From Chitinophaga pinensis (GTDB lineage: Bacteria; Bacteroidota; Bacteroidia; AKYH767-A; OLB10): a stretch of DNA of 31,124 nucleotides. Position 1 is the stretch's first letter. Each line of letters opens with the position of its first letter. The notes below the pieces were generated by a model, which saw nothing but the letters and a program-made list of their open reading frames with translations, was not told where the DNA came from and searched no databases. Shown here in pieces: positions 1-7,279 of the stretch. The stretch covers positions 1 through 31,124 of the forward strand of contig CAMBYJ010000002.1 in assembly GCA_945872015.1 (NCBI GenBank). Direction: 5' to 3'. The position numbers and the translations under genes were made by a program.

Positions 1-1
1 G

Positions 2-2305
2 TTAGAGTATTTACGGATTCCATATACAGGTTCTGGGATTTTATCTTCAGCCGTTGGGATGAATAAGTCTATTCAAAAAACGTTGATGAAGGATGCAGGC
101 TTTGATGTTCCAAAGTATTTTTCAATTGATAGAGTTGCTTGGTTAAATACAGAAAATCATGCTCCCTGTTTTCGTGAAGCGCTAGATGCGGTAGGTGTGC
201 CATATGTGGTAAAAGCAGCGAATCAAGGTTCTTCTATTGGTATTTCTATTAACGATAATAATTCGTTTGATCAATTTTATAATTCAGTTAACAAAACATT
301 TTTTATTCGTGATATCAAGCGCAATGATTGGGAGTTGTTGAGTTATGATAGTAAGGTGGATTATGTTCGCGAGCTTTGCGATATCCGTGAAGGCGTTGGA
401 TTGCCAGTTAAAATTTCTTCAAGAATCATTCATCATCCAGAGGAATTACTATCGATCATTATCGATTTGTTTACAGGTGGAGATGACTTGATTCGAGTTG
501 TCGGAGTAGAAGGAGAGTCGCAGGTTTTACTAGAATCGTTCATTGCAGGTAAAGAGTTTTCGTGCATCGTTGTAGAAGATATGAATGGCGTTCCGGTTGC
601 ATTGCCGCCAACGGAAATTCGAAAAGGAAAAGAGTTGTTCGATTATAGGTCTAAATATCTACCTGGATTATCAAGAAAGATTACACCTATTCAAATTGAT
701 AACGATCATATCAATTACATCAGAACGGAATGCGAGAGGTTGTTTAAATCGTTAAACTTTAATGTTTACGCGCGCATCGACGGCTTTATCACATCGAACG
801 GAAAGGTATTCCTGAATGATCCAAATACTACATCTGGCATGATGCCTAGTTCTTTCTTTTTTCATCAGGCAGCTGAAATCGGTTTGAACCCTTCTCAGTT
901 CATTACTTATATCATTTATGCGTCATTGAAAGCAAGAATATCAGACTTTAAATCGTTTGATAAACTACCAATGATGTTAAATGATTTGAAAAATTCCTTG
1001 ACTAGTTCTATAACAGGAAAAAGCAAGAAGCTTAGAGCAGCCGTAATTTTAGGAGGGTATTCTTCTGAGCGACATATATCCGTAGAAAGTGGACGTAACG
1101 TTTATGAGAAGTTGTCCTCAAGTGATAAGTATGAACCGTTTCCTGTATTCTTAACAGGCTCTTCGGATAATCATCAGCTTTATACCATGCCAATTAATGC
1201 GCTCTTGAAAGATAACGCAGATGATATCAAAGAAAAAATTGATCATTACGATGTTCATCCTGTTGTGAGCGATATTATTCAAAAGGCGAGTACAATTACT
1301 AATCAGTTTTCATCTTCAAAGAGTTTGCAAAAACCTCAGTCAATAACGTATTCAAATTTGGCTGAAATGGCAGATGTTGTTTTTATTGCATTGCATGGAA
1401 GACCAGGTGAAGATGGTTCTGTTCAAAAAGAATTAGACAAATTGAATGTGCCTTATAATGGTTCGGGACCTGCATCATCAGAAGTGACAATCGATAAATA
1501 CCAAACCAACGAAATTTTACTCAAACATGGTTTTCATGTTGCTAAACATGAAGTAGTGAGCAGAGCTAATTTTGAATTGGATGAGAAAGAATTTTATAAC
1601 AGTATTTTAAATGGTTTTTCTTTTCCTTTTATTGCGAAACCTGTTGATGATGGATGTAGTTCTGCTGTAAAAATACTTCGTTCGAAAGAAGATTTAAAAG
1701 CATTTTGCCATTTGATTTTTAGAGATGTAATTGAACTAAATGAAGATGCAGCCAGCCAATTGAAGATAAAGGATAAAGAGGAATTTCCTATTAAAAATAA
1801 CTTTTTAATTGAGTCGTTAATTACTGCTGAAGGTGCTGAACATTTTCTAGAAATTACAGGTGGAATGCTGACTTATTATAATGACAAAGGCGAATTGTCC
1901 TATGAAGTTTTTGAGGCTTCAGAGGCCTTGTCGGAGGGGGATGTACTTTCGTTAGAAGAAAAGTTTCTTGCAGGCCAAGGTCAGAATATCACTCCCGCTA
2001 GATATTCAATGTTGCCTTCAGAAAATCAAAAAATATCCAATGCTGTAAAAAAGGAATTGGGGAAAGCAGCACGACTACTAAAAATAGAAGGTTATGCTAG
2101 GATCGATGCTTTCGTACGAATATTTAATTCTGATAAGATAGAGGTTATATTTATAGAGGTAAATTCATTGCCAGGTATGACACCAGCAACATGTATTTTC
2201 CATCAGGCGGCCATCGCTAAGTACAAACCATTGGAATTTATTGATAAGATTTTGAGCTATGGGATTGAACGAAAAGAAAAGCAATCACATACTATTTTAA
2301 AGTGA
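2..2305 (+). CDS. Tandem D-alanine-D-alanine ligase-like ATP-grasp protein (5' partial)
   Basis: The reading frame is open from the left edge: the codons before the first in-window ATG (59) encode LEYLRIPYTGSG, the typical Ddl segment before the ATP-grasp domain, so the true start lies outside. Two Ddl modules are fused. Module 1 (to about 1020) has KAANQGSSIG, LLESFIAGKEF, ARIDGF and a metal-site segment NDPNTTSG (about 815-838), where the usual Glu of E-x-N is Asp. Module 2 (from about 1028) has a full N-terminal lobe (LGGYSSERHIS, ALHGRPGEDGS, VPYNGSG), a nucleotide-binding segment KPVDDGCSSAV, and a canonical IEVNSLPGMT (about 2153-2182). Both modules carry FHQAA shortly after the metal site. 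The family ligates two D-Ala in the cytoplasm for peptidoglycan precursors. A single Ddl is about 300-370 aa, so this is a double-length protein. Whether both halves are active cannot be told. The next gene starts within a few bases. Confidence 0.88.
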   Translation, partial: LEYLRIPYTGSGILSSAVGMNKSIQKTLMKDAGFDVPKYFSIDRVAWLNTENHAPCFREALDAVGVPYVVKAANQGSSIGISINDNNSFDQFYNSVNKTFFIRDIKRNDWELLSYDSKVDYVRELCDIREGVGLPVKISSRIIHHPEELLSIIIDLFTGGDDLIRVVGVEGESQVLLESFIAGKEFSCIVVEDMNGVPVALPPTEIRKGKELFDYRSKYLPGLSRKITPIQIDNDHINYIRTECERLFKSLNFNVYARIDGFITSNGKVFLNDPNTTSGMMPSSFFFHQAAEIGLNPSQFITYIIYASLKARISDFKSFDKLPMMLNDLKNSLTSSITGKSKKLRAAVILGGYSSERHISVESGRNVYEKLSSSDKYEPFPVFLTGSSDNHQLYTMPINALLKDNADDIKEKIDHYDVHPVVSDIIQKASTITNQFSSSKSLQKPQSITYSNLAEMADVVFIALHGRPGEDGSVQKELDKLNVPYNGSGPASSEVTIDKYQTNEILLKHGFHVAKHEVVSRANFELDEKEFYNSILNGFSFPFIAKPVDDGCSSAVKILRSKEDLKAFCHLIFRDVIELNEDAASQLKIKDKEEFPIKNNFLIESLITAEGAEHFLEITGGMLTYYNDKGELSYEVFEASEALSEGDVLSLEEKFLAGQGQNITPARYSMLPSENQKISNAVKKELGKAARLLKIEGYARIDAFVRIFNSDKIEVIFIEVNSLPGMTPATCIFHQAAIAKYKPLEFIDKILSYGIERKEKQSHTILK

Positions 2306-2310
2306 AAATA

Positions 2311-3096
2311 ATGACTGATAAATTATCTAAAAGAAAAATTTTGATTCACCTTGTTGCATCTATTGCATCAATGATTATCATTCTATTTACATTGGTAAGT
2401 TGGTTGAGCTCTTATACAAATCATGGTGAAACAGTAACAGTTCCCAATATCAAGGGGATGAAGTACGCTGAGTTAAAAGAATATTTAGGTAACAAAAATT
2501 TAGATGTTAAAATTTCTGATTCCTCTATGTTTCTACTCGATAAAGGTCCAGGAGTGGTTGTAGAACAAGACCCTCGTCCGAATGAACAGGTAAAAGAAGG
2601 CAGAACTATTTATGTCAGTATTACACGTACTGTTCCACCGCAAGTAAAAATGCCCAATTTGATAGATGTATCACAACGACAAGCAGAAGCAATTTTGTTT
2701 TCTTATGGATTGCGTCTTGGAAGTATGATTTATAAACCGGATTTAGCGAAAGGTGCAATTTTAGAAATGTCGTGCAAAGGAAAGTTGCTTAAAGCAGGCG
2801 AATCAATTGCCAAAGGATCTAAAATTGATTTAGTATTAGGTGATGGTGTTGGAATAACAGATGTGGCAGTCCCTAATTTGCTTAATCTTTCGCTCGAAGA
2901 AGCTGTATTTGTTTTAAAAGGATCTGCCTTGAACGTCGGAGAAGTTTCATATCCTTCAGGTAAGTTGGATTCCGTTAATTTCTTTGTGGTTGAGCAAATG
3001 CCAATGCCTGGAGATTCTGTATTTATTAAGCAAGGAGAATCTGTAAGTTTAAAAGTGGTTTATCAAAATAAAACTGAGCGACGATATGAATATTAA
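2311..3096 (+). CDS. Membrane-anchored protein with three PASTA domains, no kinase
   Basis: The protein has about 261 residues: a short basic cytoplasmic N-terminus, one membrane segment (about residues 10-30), and three PASTA repeats outside the membrane (about 41-106, 110-178, 186-252). Each repeat has the VPN/MPN opening and a closing G-x-x-V/I-x-L/V strand; VVEQDPRPNEQV and VVEQMPMPGDSV are typical PASTA segments. PASTA domains are known from PknB-type kinases and class B penicillin-binding proteins, where they contact peptidoglycan or muropeptides. Here there is no kinase or transpeptidase domain, so it is probably a wall-sensing or scaffold protein. I prefer ATG 2311. A GTG at 2302 would overlap the upstream stop as GTGA and add three residues. 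The 3' end overlaps the next gene by 11 bases. Confidence 0.87.
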   Translation: MTDKLSKRKILIHLVASIASMIIILFTLVSWLSSYTNHGETVTVPNIKGMKYAELKEYLGNKNLDVKISDSSMFLLDKGPGVVVEQDPRPNEQVKEGRTIYVSITRTVPPQVKMPNLIDVSQRQAEAILFSYGLRLGSMIYKPDLAKGAILEMSCKGKLLKAGESIAKGSKIDLVLGDGVGITDVAVPNLLNLSLEEAVFVLKGSALNVGEVSYPSGKLDSVNFFVVEQMPMPGDSVFIKQGESVSLKVVYQNKTERRYEY

Positions 3097-4966
3097 AGCA
3101 AGATTATTTTTTATTTTAATGTTATATCATTTGACCGCCTTTTGCCAGCATGAAGTAATAACGCCATTAAAGTATAACAAAGCACTTCAAAGCGCCTTCA
3201 ATCATAATTTGCAGCGAAGCGCCATTGTAAATTTAGATTTACCTTTCGTAGATGATTTTTCAAATAATGCTGATTATCCAGATCAAACAAAATGGTTAGA
3301 TAGTAAAGTTTATGTTAATAATAATTTTGGTTTGAATCCTTATACAATTGGCGTTGCAACATTTGATGGATTAAATGAGCAAGGGAACCCATACAATAAT
3401 TCCTCGGCCAGTGTGCAAGGAGGTTGCGATACGCTAACTTCTTTTCCTATAAATATGTATTCTAAACCGCAAGGTGGGACGTACAGCTTATCGGATAGTA
3501 TTGTTTTAAGTTTTTATTATGAAAAGAAAGGCTTAGGCGATGCACCTGAGGCCGCTGATTCCTTGTTGCTCGATTTTTATAATCCAACAACTGGTTTATG
3601 GTCTCGACAATGGGGTGTTGCTGGCGGAACTACAGGCGGACAGGATACTATTTTTAATTTGGTGAATATCACTCTAAACAATTCTGTTTTTTATCAAGAT
3701 GGATTTCAGTTCAGATTTCGTTCGTACGGGGCTCAAACTGGAAACTTAGATTTATGGCATCTTGACTATGTTCGACTACGAGCTGCTTATAATACTGTTA
3801 CAGGGCAGTTAGATACTTTATTGCGAGATGTTGCATTTATAAAGCCTATTGGCTCATTAATTAATGGATATACTTCTATGCCGTGGGACCATTTCAAAAC
3901 ATTGTCTACTGCAGATCAGCAAGATTTAATCAACGACTCTTTAAAGGTTAATTACAGAGTTAATGATGATACTCCGAATGATGTAGGATTTAACACGAGA
4001 ATATTTGATTATACAGGTGCATATGTTTCGGGCTTCGGACAAACAAATGGAAATATCTTTCCGAATCGTCCTAATAATATCAATTTAGCATATACATCGC
4101 CGTTAGATTCGATTTTTCCTTTATCGACTTCAATTACTGATGACAGTACTTTTTTTATTGTCAAATCCTATTTTTCTAATTCGGCCTCCTTTACTGGTGT
4201 TCGTGCAAACGACACAGTATATTATAAGCAGGAGTTTTACAATTATTACAGTTATGATGATGGAAGTGCAGAAGTTGCTTATGATTTAATCAATGCAACT
4301 AATGGCAAACTTGCAATGAAATTTGATATTGTTAAGCCAGATACATTAAGAGCAATCCGTTTCTATTTCACGCAGCAGGGCGCAAATGTTTCTAACAATC
4401 TTTTTACAATCAAGGTGTGGAGCAGCTTGAGTCCTGAAACTTTACTATATCAAGAATCGAATCAAAAGCCAAGTTATATAAATGAAGTGAATGGTTATAG
4501 TACATATGTTCTTGATCAGATAGTTCCGGTAAGTGGAGTAATCTATATAGGATTTCAGCAGATTTTACCTGCAGGATTACATTTGGGGTTTGATCGAAAT
4601 ACAACATCAAATTCTAAAATGTTTTACAATATAGGTGGTTCATGGAATAATGTAGGAGTTGCCAACGGTACATTTATGATACGTCCTGTAATGGGCGATA
4701 CTAATTTATTTGCGAGTGTTCAAGACATAGATTTTAACACTCAGATTGTAGTTTATCCAAATCCTACTAAAGGAGTAATTAATATACAATCTAGCAAAAG
4801 ATTTAATCCACATACGGTGGAGCTCTATACTATTGAAGGTTTATTGATAGAAAGGAGGTTTTATACCTCAACCCTCGACTATTCAGGATTATTTTCTGGT
4901 GTATACCTTTTAAAGGTGATTTCTGATAATGGTGTTGCAACCAAAAAAATTACAATACAAAACTAA
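3086..4966 (+). CDS. Secreted protein with type IX secretion C-terminal sorting domain
   Basis: The product has 626 residues. It starts with a Sec signal peptide (residues 1-20; the region before Cys20 does not fit a lipobox). The C-terminal domain (about 554-626) opens with VVYPNPTKG and ends in KKITIQN, the type A T9SS sorting signal, so the protein should be exported through the outer membrane and attached to or released from the surface. The body is rich in Asn, Tyr, Ser and Asp with many short beta-type segments, including a segment FVDDFSNNADYPDQTKW near the N-terminus and GVATFDGLN soon after. I recognise no catalytic motif. It starts inside the PASTA gene and its stop overlaps the rluD start as TAATG, suggesting coupled translation. 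Confidence 0.85.
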   Translation: MNIKARLFFILMLYHLTAFCQHEVITPLKYNKALQSAFNHNLQRSAIVNLDLPFVDDFSNNADYPDQTKWLDSKVYVNNNFGLNPYTIGVATFDGLNEQGNPYNNSSASVQGGCDTLTSFPINMYSKPQGGTYSLSDSIVLSFYYEKKGLGDAPEAADSLLLDFYNPTTGLWSRQWGVAGGTTGGQDTIFNLVNITLNNSVFYQDGFQFRFRSYGAQTGNLDLWHLDYVRLRAAYNTVTGQLDTLLRDVAFIKPIGSLINGYTSMPWDHFKTLSTADQQDLINDSLKVNYRVNDDTPNDVGFNTRIFDYTGAYVSGFGQTNGNIFPNRPNNINLAYTSPLDSIFPLSTSITDDSTFFIVKSYFSNSASFTGVRANDTVYYKQEFYNYYSYDDGSAEVAYDLINATNGKLAMKFDIVKPDTLRAIRFYFTQQGANVSNNLFTIKVWSSLSPETLLYQESNQKPSYINEVNGYSTYVLDQIVPVSGVIYIGFQQILPAGLHLGFDRNTTSNSKMFYNIGGSWNNVGVANGTFMIRPVMGDTNLFASVQDIDFNTQIVVYPNPTKGVINIQSSKRFNPHTVELYTIEGLLIERRFYTSTLDYSGLFSGVYLLKVISDNGVATKKITIQN

Positions 4967-6054
4967 TGGGGGTGAACGACGATTTCTCATCGCTTGATAA
5001 TTTAGACGATTCAGTTGCGGATAATATTGATCAGGAGCAGGATGAATTATATGAGCATTTAAAGATTGTTGTTGATGCCAATCAAGGTTTATTGCGCATA
5101 GACAAGTTTTTACATAACCGCGTTCAAAATACATCTCGAAATAAAATTCAGCAAGCTGCTGATGCGGGTTCTATTCTTGTAAATAATAAGCCTGTTAAAT
5201 CGAATTACAAGGTAAAGCCAGGCGATGTGGTTTCGGTTGTTTTGACTCATCCTCCGAGAGAGATTGAGCTTTATCCTGATAATATCCCCTTGGATATCAT
5301 TTATGAGGATGAGGAATTGATTGTTATTAATAAAAAGCCTGGGATGGTTGTTCATCCAGCTTACGGACATTATCGTGGTACTTTGATAAATGCTGTAATC
5401 TACCATCTATTTCCAGACCTTGGCGATAAGCCGCTAACATCTGAATCATTAAGACCGGGGTTAGTTCATAGAATTGATAAGGATACATCAGGATTAATTG
5501 TCTTAGCAAAAACGGAATATTCGCTAAATCATTTGGCTAATCAGTTTTTTGAAAGAACAATTAACAGAAAGTATCAGGCAATAGTTTGGGGTAGTCCTAA
5601 GGAAGACAAGGGCACAATTACAGGCAATGTTGGAAGAAGCCTCGCCGATAGGAAGGTTATGAATGTATTTCCCGAAGGTGATTTTGGTAAGCATGCAGTG
5701 ACGCATTATCAGGTTTTAGAAAGATTTAATTACATAACCTTGGTTGAATGCAAGTTAGAAACAGGTAGAACACATCAGATTAGGGTACACATGAAGTATA
5801 TTGGCCATCCACTGTTTAATGATGGGACCTACGGTGGTGACAGGATTCTAAAAGGTACTGTAAATAACAAATATCGCCAGTTTGTTGAAAATTGTTTTAC
5901 GATTTTACCGCGTCAGGCTTTACATGCAAAATCATTGGGCTTTGTCCATCCAACCTTAAAAAAGGACATGTTTTTTGAAACAGAAATACCAGAAGACATG
6001 CAAAAAGTGCTGGCAAAATGGCGGACATATACTGGCGGTCATGAGCTTGAATAA
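4966..6054 (+). CDS. rluD: RluD-type 23S rRNA pseudouridine synthase
   Basis: The protein has 362 residues. An acidic N-terminal tail (about 1-32) precedes an S4 RNA-binding domain (about 43-95: RIDKFLHNRVQNTSRNKIQQ, then VNNKPVKSNYKVKPGD). The catalytic domain has INKKPGMVVHP, the active-site motif HRIDKDTSGL with catalytic Asp171, and the conserved GRTHQIRVHM (267-276). This is the RluA/RluC/RluD family; the S4 domain and overall layout fit RluD, which converts U1911, U1915 and U1917 of 23S helix 69 to pseudouridine during large-subunit assembly. RluC-like specificity cannot be excluded. It is the last gene of the cluster, is joined to the surface-protein gene by a one-base overlap, and lies 272 bases before rpsL. 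Confidence 0.92.
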   Translation: MGVNDDFSSLDNLDDSVADNIDQEQDELYEHLKIVVDANQGLLRIDKFLHNRVQNTSRNKIQQAADAGSILVNNKPVKSNYKVKPGDVVSVVLTHPPREIELYPDNIPLDIIYEDEELIVINKKPGMVVHPAYGHYRGTLINAVIYHLFPDLGDKPLTSESLRPGLVHRIDKDTSGLIVLAKTEYSLNHLANQFFERTINRKYQAIVWGSPKEDKGTITGNVGRSLADRKVMNVFPEGDFGKHAVTHYQVLERFNYITLVECKLETGRTHQIRVHMKYIGHPLFNDGTYGGDRILKGTVNNKYRQFVENCFTILPRQALHAKSLGFVHPTLKKDMFFETEIPEDMQKVLAKWRTYTGGHELE

Positions 6055-6065
6055 GGCTTTTTTTT
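6044..6065 (+). terminator. Weak candidate terminator after rluD
   Basis: A short stem AGCTT (6044-6048) pairs with AAGGCT-side bases 6054-6058, including one G-T pair, and is followed by a run of eight T (6058-6065). It overlaps the rluD stop. The stem is only five pairs, so termination may be partial. Confidence 0.35.
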
Positions 6066-6229
6066 GTGGAAAAATGATAACAACAGCCCTGAAATTTGAT
6101 TTTTTTTATAGAATCGCTAAATCAACATAAGTAACTGATAATTAATAGTTATTTGTGCATAAAAGATGGATTCGTAAGTACGGTAAAGCACCAATCTGAC
6201 ATCTTTTTAAAATTATTTAGTCGAATACC
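6066..6229. other. AT-rich non-coding region upstream of the rpsL promoter
   Basis: No ORF, tRNA or clear structured RNA is visible. There is a 5-bp inverted repeat TAACT (6132-6136) / AGTTA (6147-6151). The stretch TTAATAGTT at 6142-6150 also occurs, as part of a longer repeat, at the rpsF promoter. The A/T tracts could act as an upstream activating region for the strong rpsL promoter, but this is inference. Confidence 0.4.
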
Positions 6230-6259
6230 TTGCTTAAATGATTATGAATTGTATCTTTG
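6230..6259 (+). promoter_or_regulatory. Bacteroidota-type promoter for the ribosomal supercluster
   Basis: TTG at 6230-6232 (-33 element), a 19-base spacer, and TATCTTTG at 6252-6259 (-7 element) match the Bacteroidota primary sigma consensus TTG-N17-23-TAnnTTTG. The expected start of transcription is a few bases downstream, near 6264, giving a leader of roughly 60 bases before rpsL. Confidence 0.8.
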
Positions 6260-6263
6260 CACT

Positions 6264-6278
6264 CCCCTTTTTTAGGGG
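6264..6278 (+). promoter_or_regulatory. 5'-terminal leader hairpin of the rpsL transcript
   Basis: CCCCT (6264-6268) and AGGGG (6274-6278) pair around a five-T loop. It begins four bases after the -7 element, so it would sit at or next to the mRNA 5' end. A similar element follows the rpsF promoter. A role in mRNA stability or start-site choice is possible but unproven. Confidence 0.45.
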
Positions 6279-6326
6279 TATAGTGTATTTATTAACAAAC
6301 AATAAGAACCACAAAATACTGCCAGA

Positions 6327-6734
6327 ATGCCTACAATACAGCAGTTAGTAAGAAAAGGACGCGAGCAACTCATAGATAAGAGTAAGTCGCCAGCATTAAC
6401 CTCTTGTCCTCAGCGCAGAGGGGTATGCACACGTGTTTACACAACAACTCCGAAGAAGCCAAATTCGGCGATGCGTAAAGTTGCCCGTGTTCGTTTAACA
6501 AACGGATTTGAGGTTACGGCATACATCCCAGGAGAAGGCCATAACTTGCAGGAACACTCGATTGTAATGATTCGTGGTGGTCGTGTTAAGGATCTACCAG
6601 GTGTTCGTTATCACATCATTCGTGGTGCTTTAGATACGAGCGGTGTTGATGGAAGAAATCAACGTCGTTCAAAATACGGAACTAAACGTCCTAAGCCAGG
6701 TCAACCAGCAGCTGGAGCTAAGAAAAAGAAGTAA
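6327..6734 (+). CDS. rpsL: 30S ribosomal protein uS12
   Basis: The protein has 135 residues. The decoding-centre loops are intact: TTTPKKPNSAMRK (about 39-51) and GGRVKDLPGVRYH (about 84-96). The lysines at which streptomycin-resistance changes are known in other bacteria are unaltered, and Asp89, the counterpart of the RimO methylthiolation site, is present. The C-terminal tail (PGQPAAGAKKKK) is a short lysine-rich extension. It is the first gene of the operon, with an A-rich leader (accacaaaatactgccagA before TG) and no SD sequence. Confidence 0.98.
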   Translation: MPTIQQLVRKGREQLIDKSKSPALTSCPQRRGVCTRVYTTTPKKPNSAMRKVARVRLTNGFEVTAYIPGEGHNLQEHSIVMIRGGRVKDLPGVRYHIIRGALDTSGVDGRNQRRSKYGTKRPKPGQPAAGAKKKK

Positions 6735-6767
6735 TTAAGTAATAATTTAAAGTAGCGATATACTCCC

Positions 6768-7235
6768 ATGAGGAAATCAAAACCAAAAAAGAGAATCCTT
6801 CTACCGGATCCAAAATTCAACGATGTTTTAGTAACTCGTTTTGTAAATAATCTGATGTATTCAGGAAAAAAAGGCGTAGGGTTTCAATTGTTCTACGATG
6901 CTTTAGAAAAAGTAGAAGCAAGAACCAAAGAAAACGGCTTAGAGCAATGGAGAACGGCATTAAACAACGTTATGCCAGCAGTGGAAGTTAAAAGTCGTCG
7001 TGTAGGTGGAGCTACCTTTCAAATTCCATCTGAGGTTCGTCCAGACAGAAAAATTTCTGTAGGAATTAAATGGATGATCTCTTATGCTAGAAAAAGAAAT
7101 GAAAAGAGTATGGCAGATAAGTTAGCGGGCGAAATTATCGCAGCTGCTAAGGGTGAGGGTGCCGCAGTTAAAAAGCGTGATGACACGCATCGTATGGCGG
7201 ATGCAAACAAAGCATTCTCTCACTTCAGAGTTTAG
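6768..7235 (+). CDS. rpsG: 30S ribosomal protein uS7
   Basis: The 155 residues start MRKSKPKKR and contain the conserved VTRFVNNLMYSGKKG, the RVGGATFQIPSEVRP beta-hairpin region, and a C-terminal KRDDTHRMADANKAFSHFR. uS7 nucleates the 30S head by binding the 3' major domain of 16S rRNA and contacts the E-site tRNA. In E. coli it also represses its own operon. A 33-base gap separates it from rpsL and a 44-base AT-rich gap from fusA; I saw no clear S7-type regulatory stem in either. Confidence 0.98.
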   Translation: MRKSKPKKRILLPDPKFNDVLVTRFVNNLMYSGKKGVGFQLFYDALEKVEARTKENGLEQWRTALNNVMPAVEVKSRRVGGATFQIPSEVRPDRKISVGIKWMISYARKRNEKSMADKLAGEIIAAAKGEGAAVKKRDDTHRMADANKAFSHFRV

Positions 7236-7279
7236 TTTTTAATTCAATTATTATTTTAAAGCGTTAATTCAAAAGTATA

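Noticed and set aside
59..61. ATG 59 as the start of the ligase gene
   Set aside because: The frame is open to the left edge and the residues before it match the conserved Ddl segment ending in PYTGSG, so the gene begins outside the window.
4853..4859. AGGAGGT inside the T9SS gene as a ribosome binding site
   Set aside because: No suitable start codon follows at proper spacing, and the region encodes the conserved sorting domain.
6055..6229. Non-coding RNA or tRNA before rpsL
   Set aside because: No cloverleaf, conserved RNA motif or promoter/terminator pair could be seen; the stretch is simply AT-rich.
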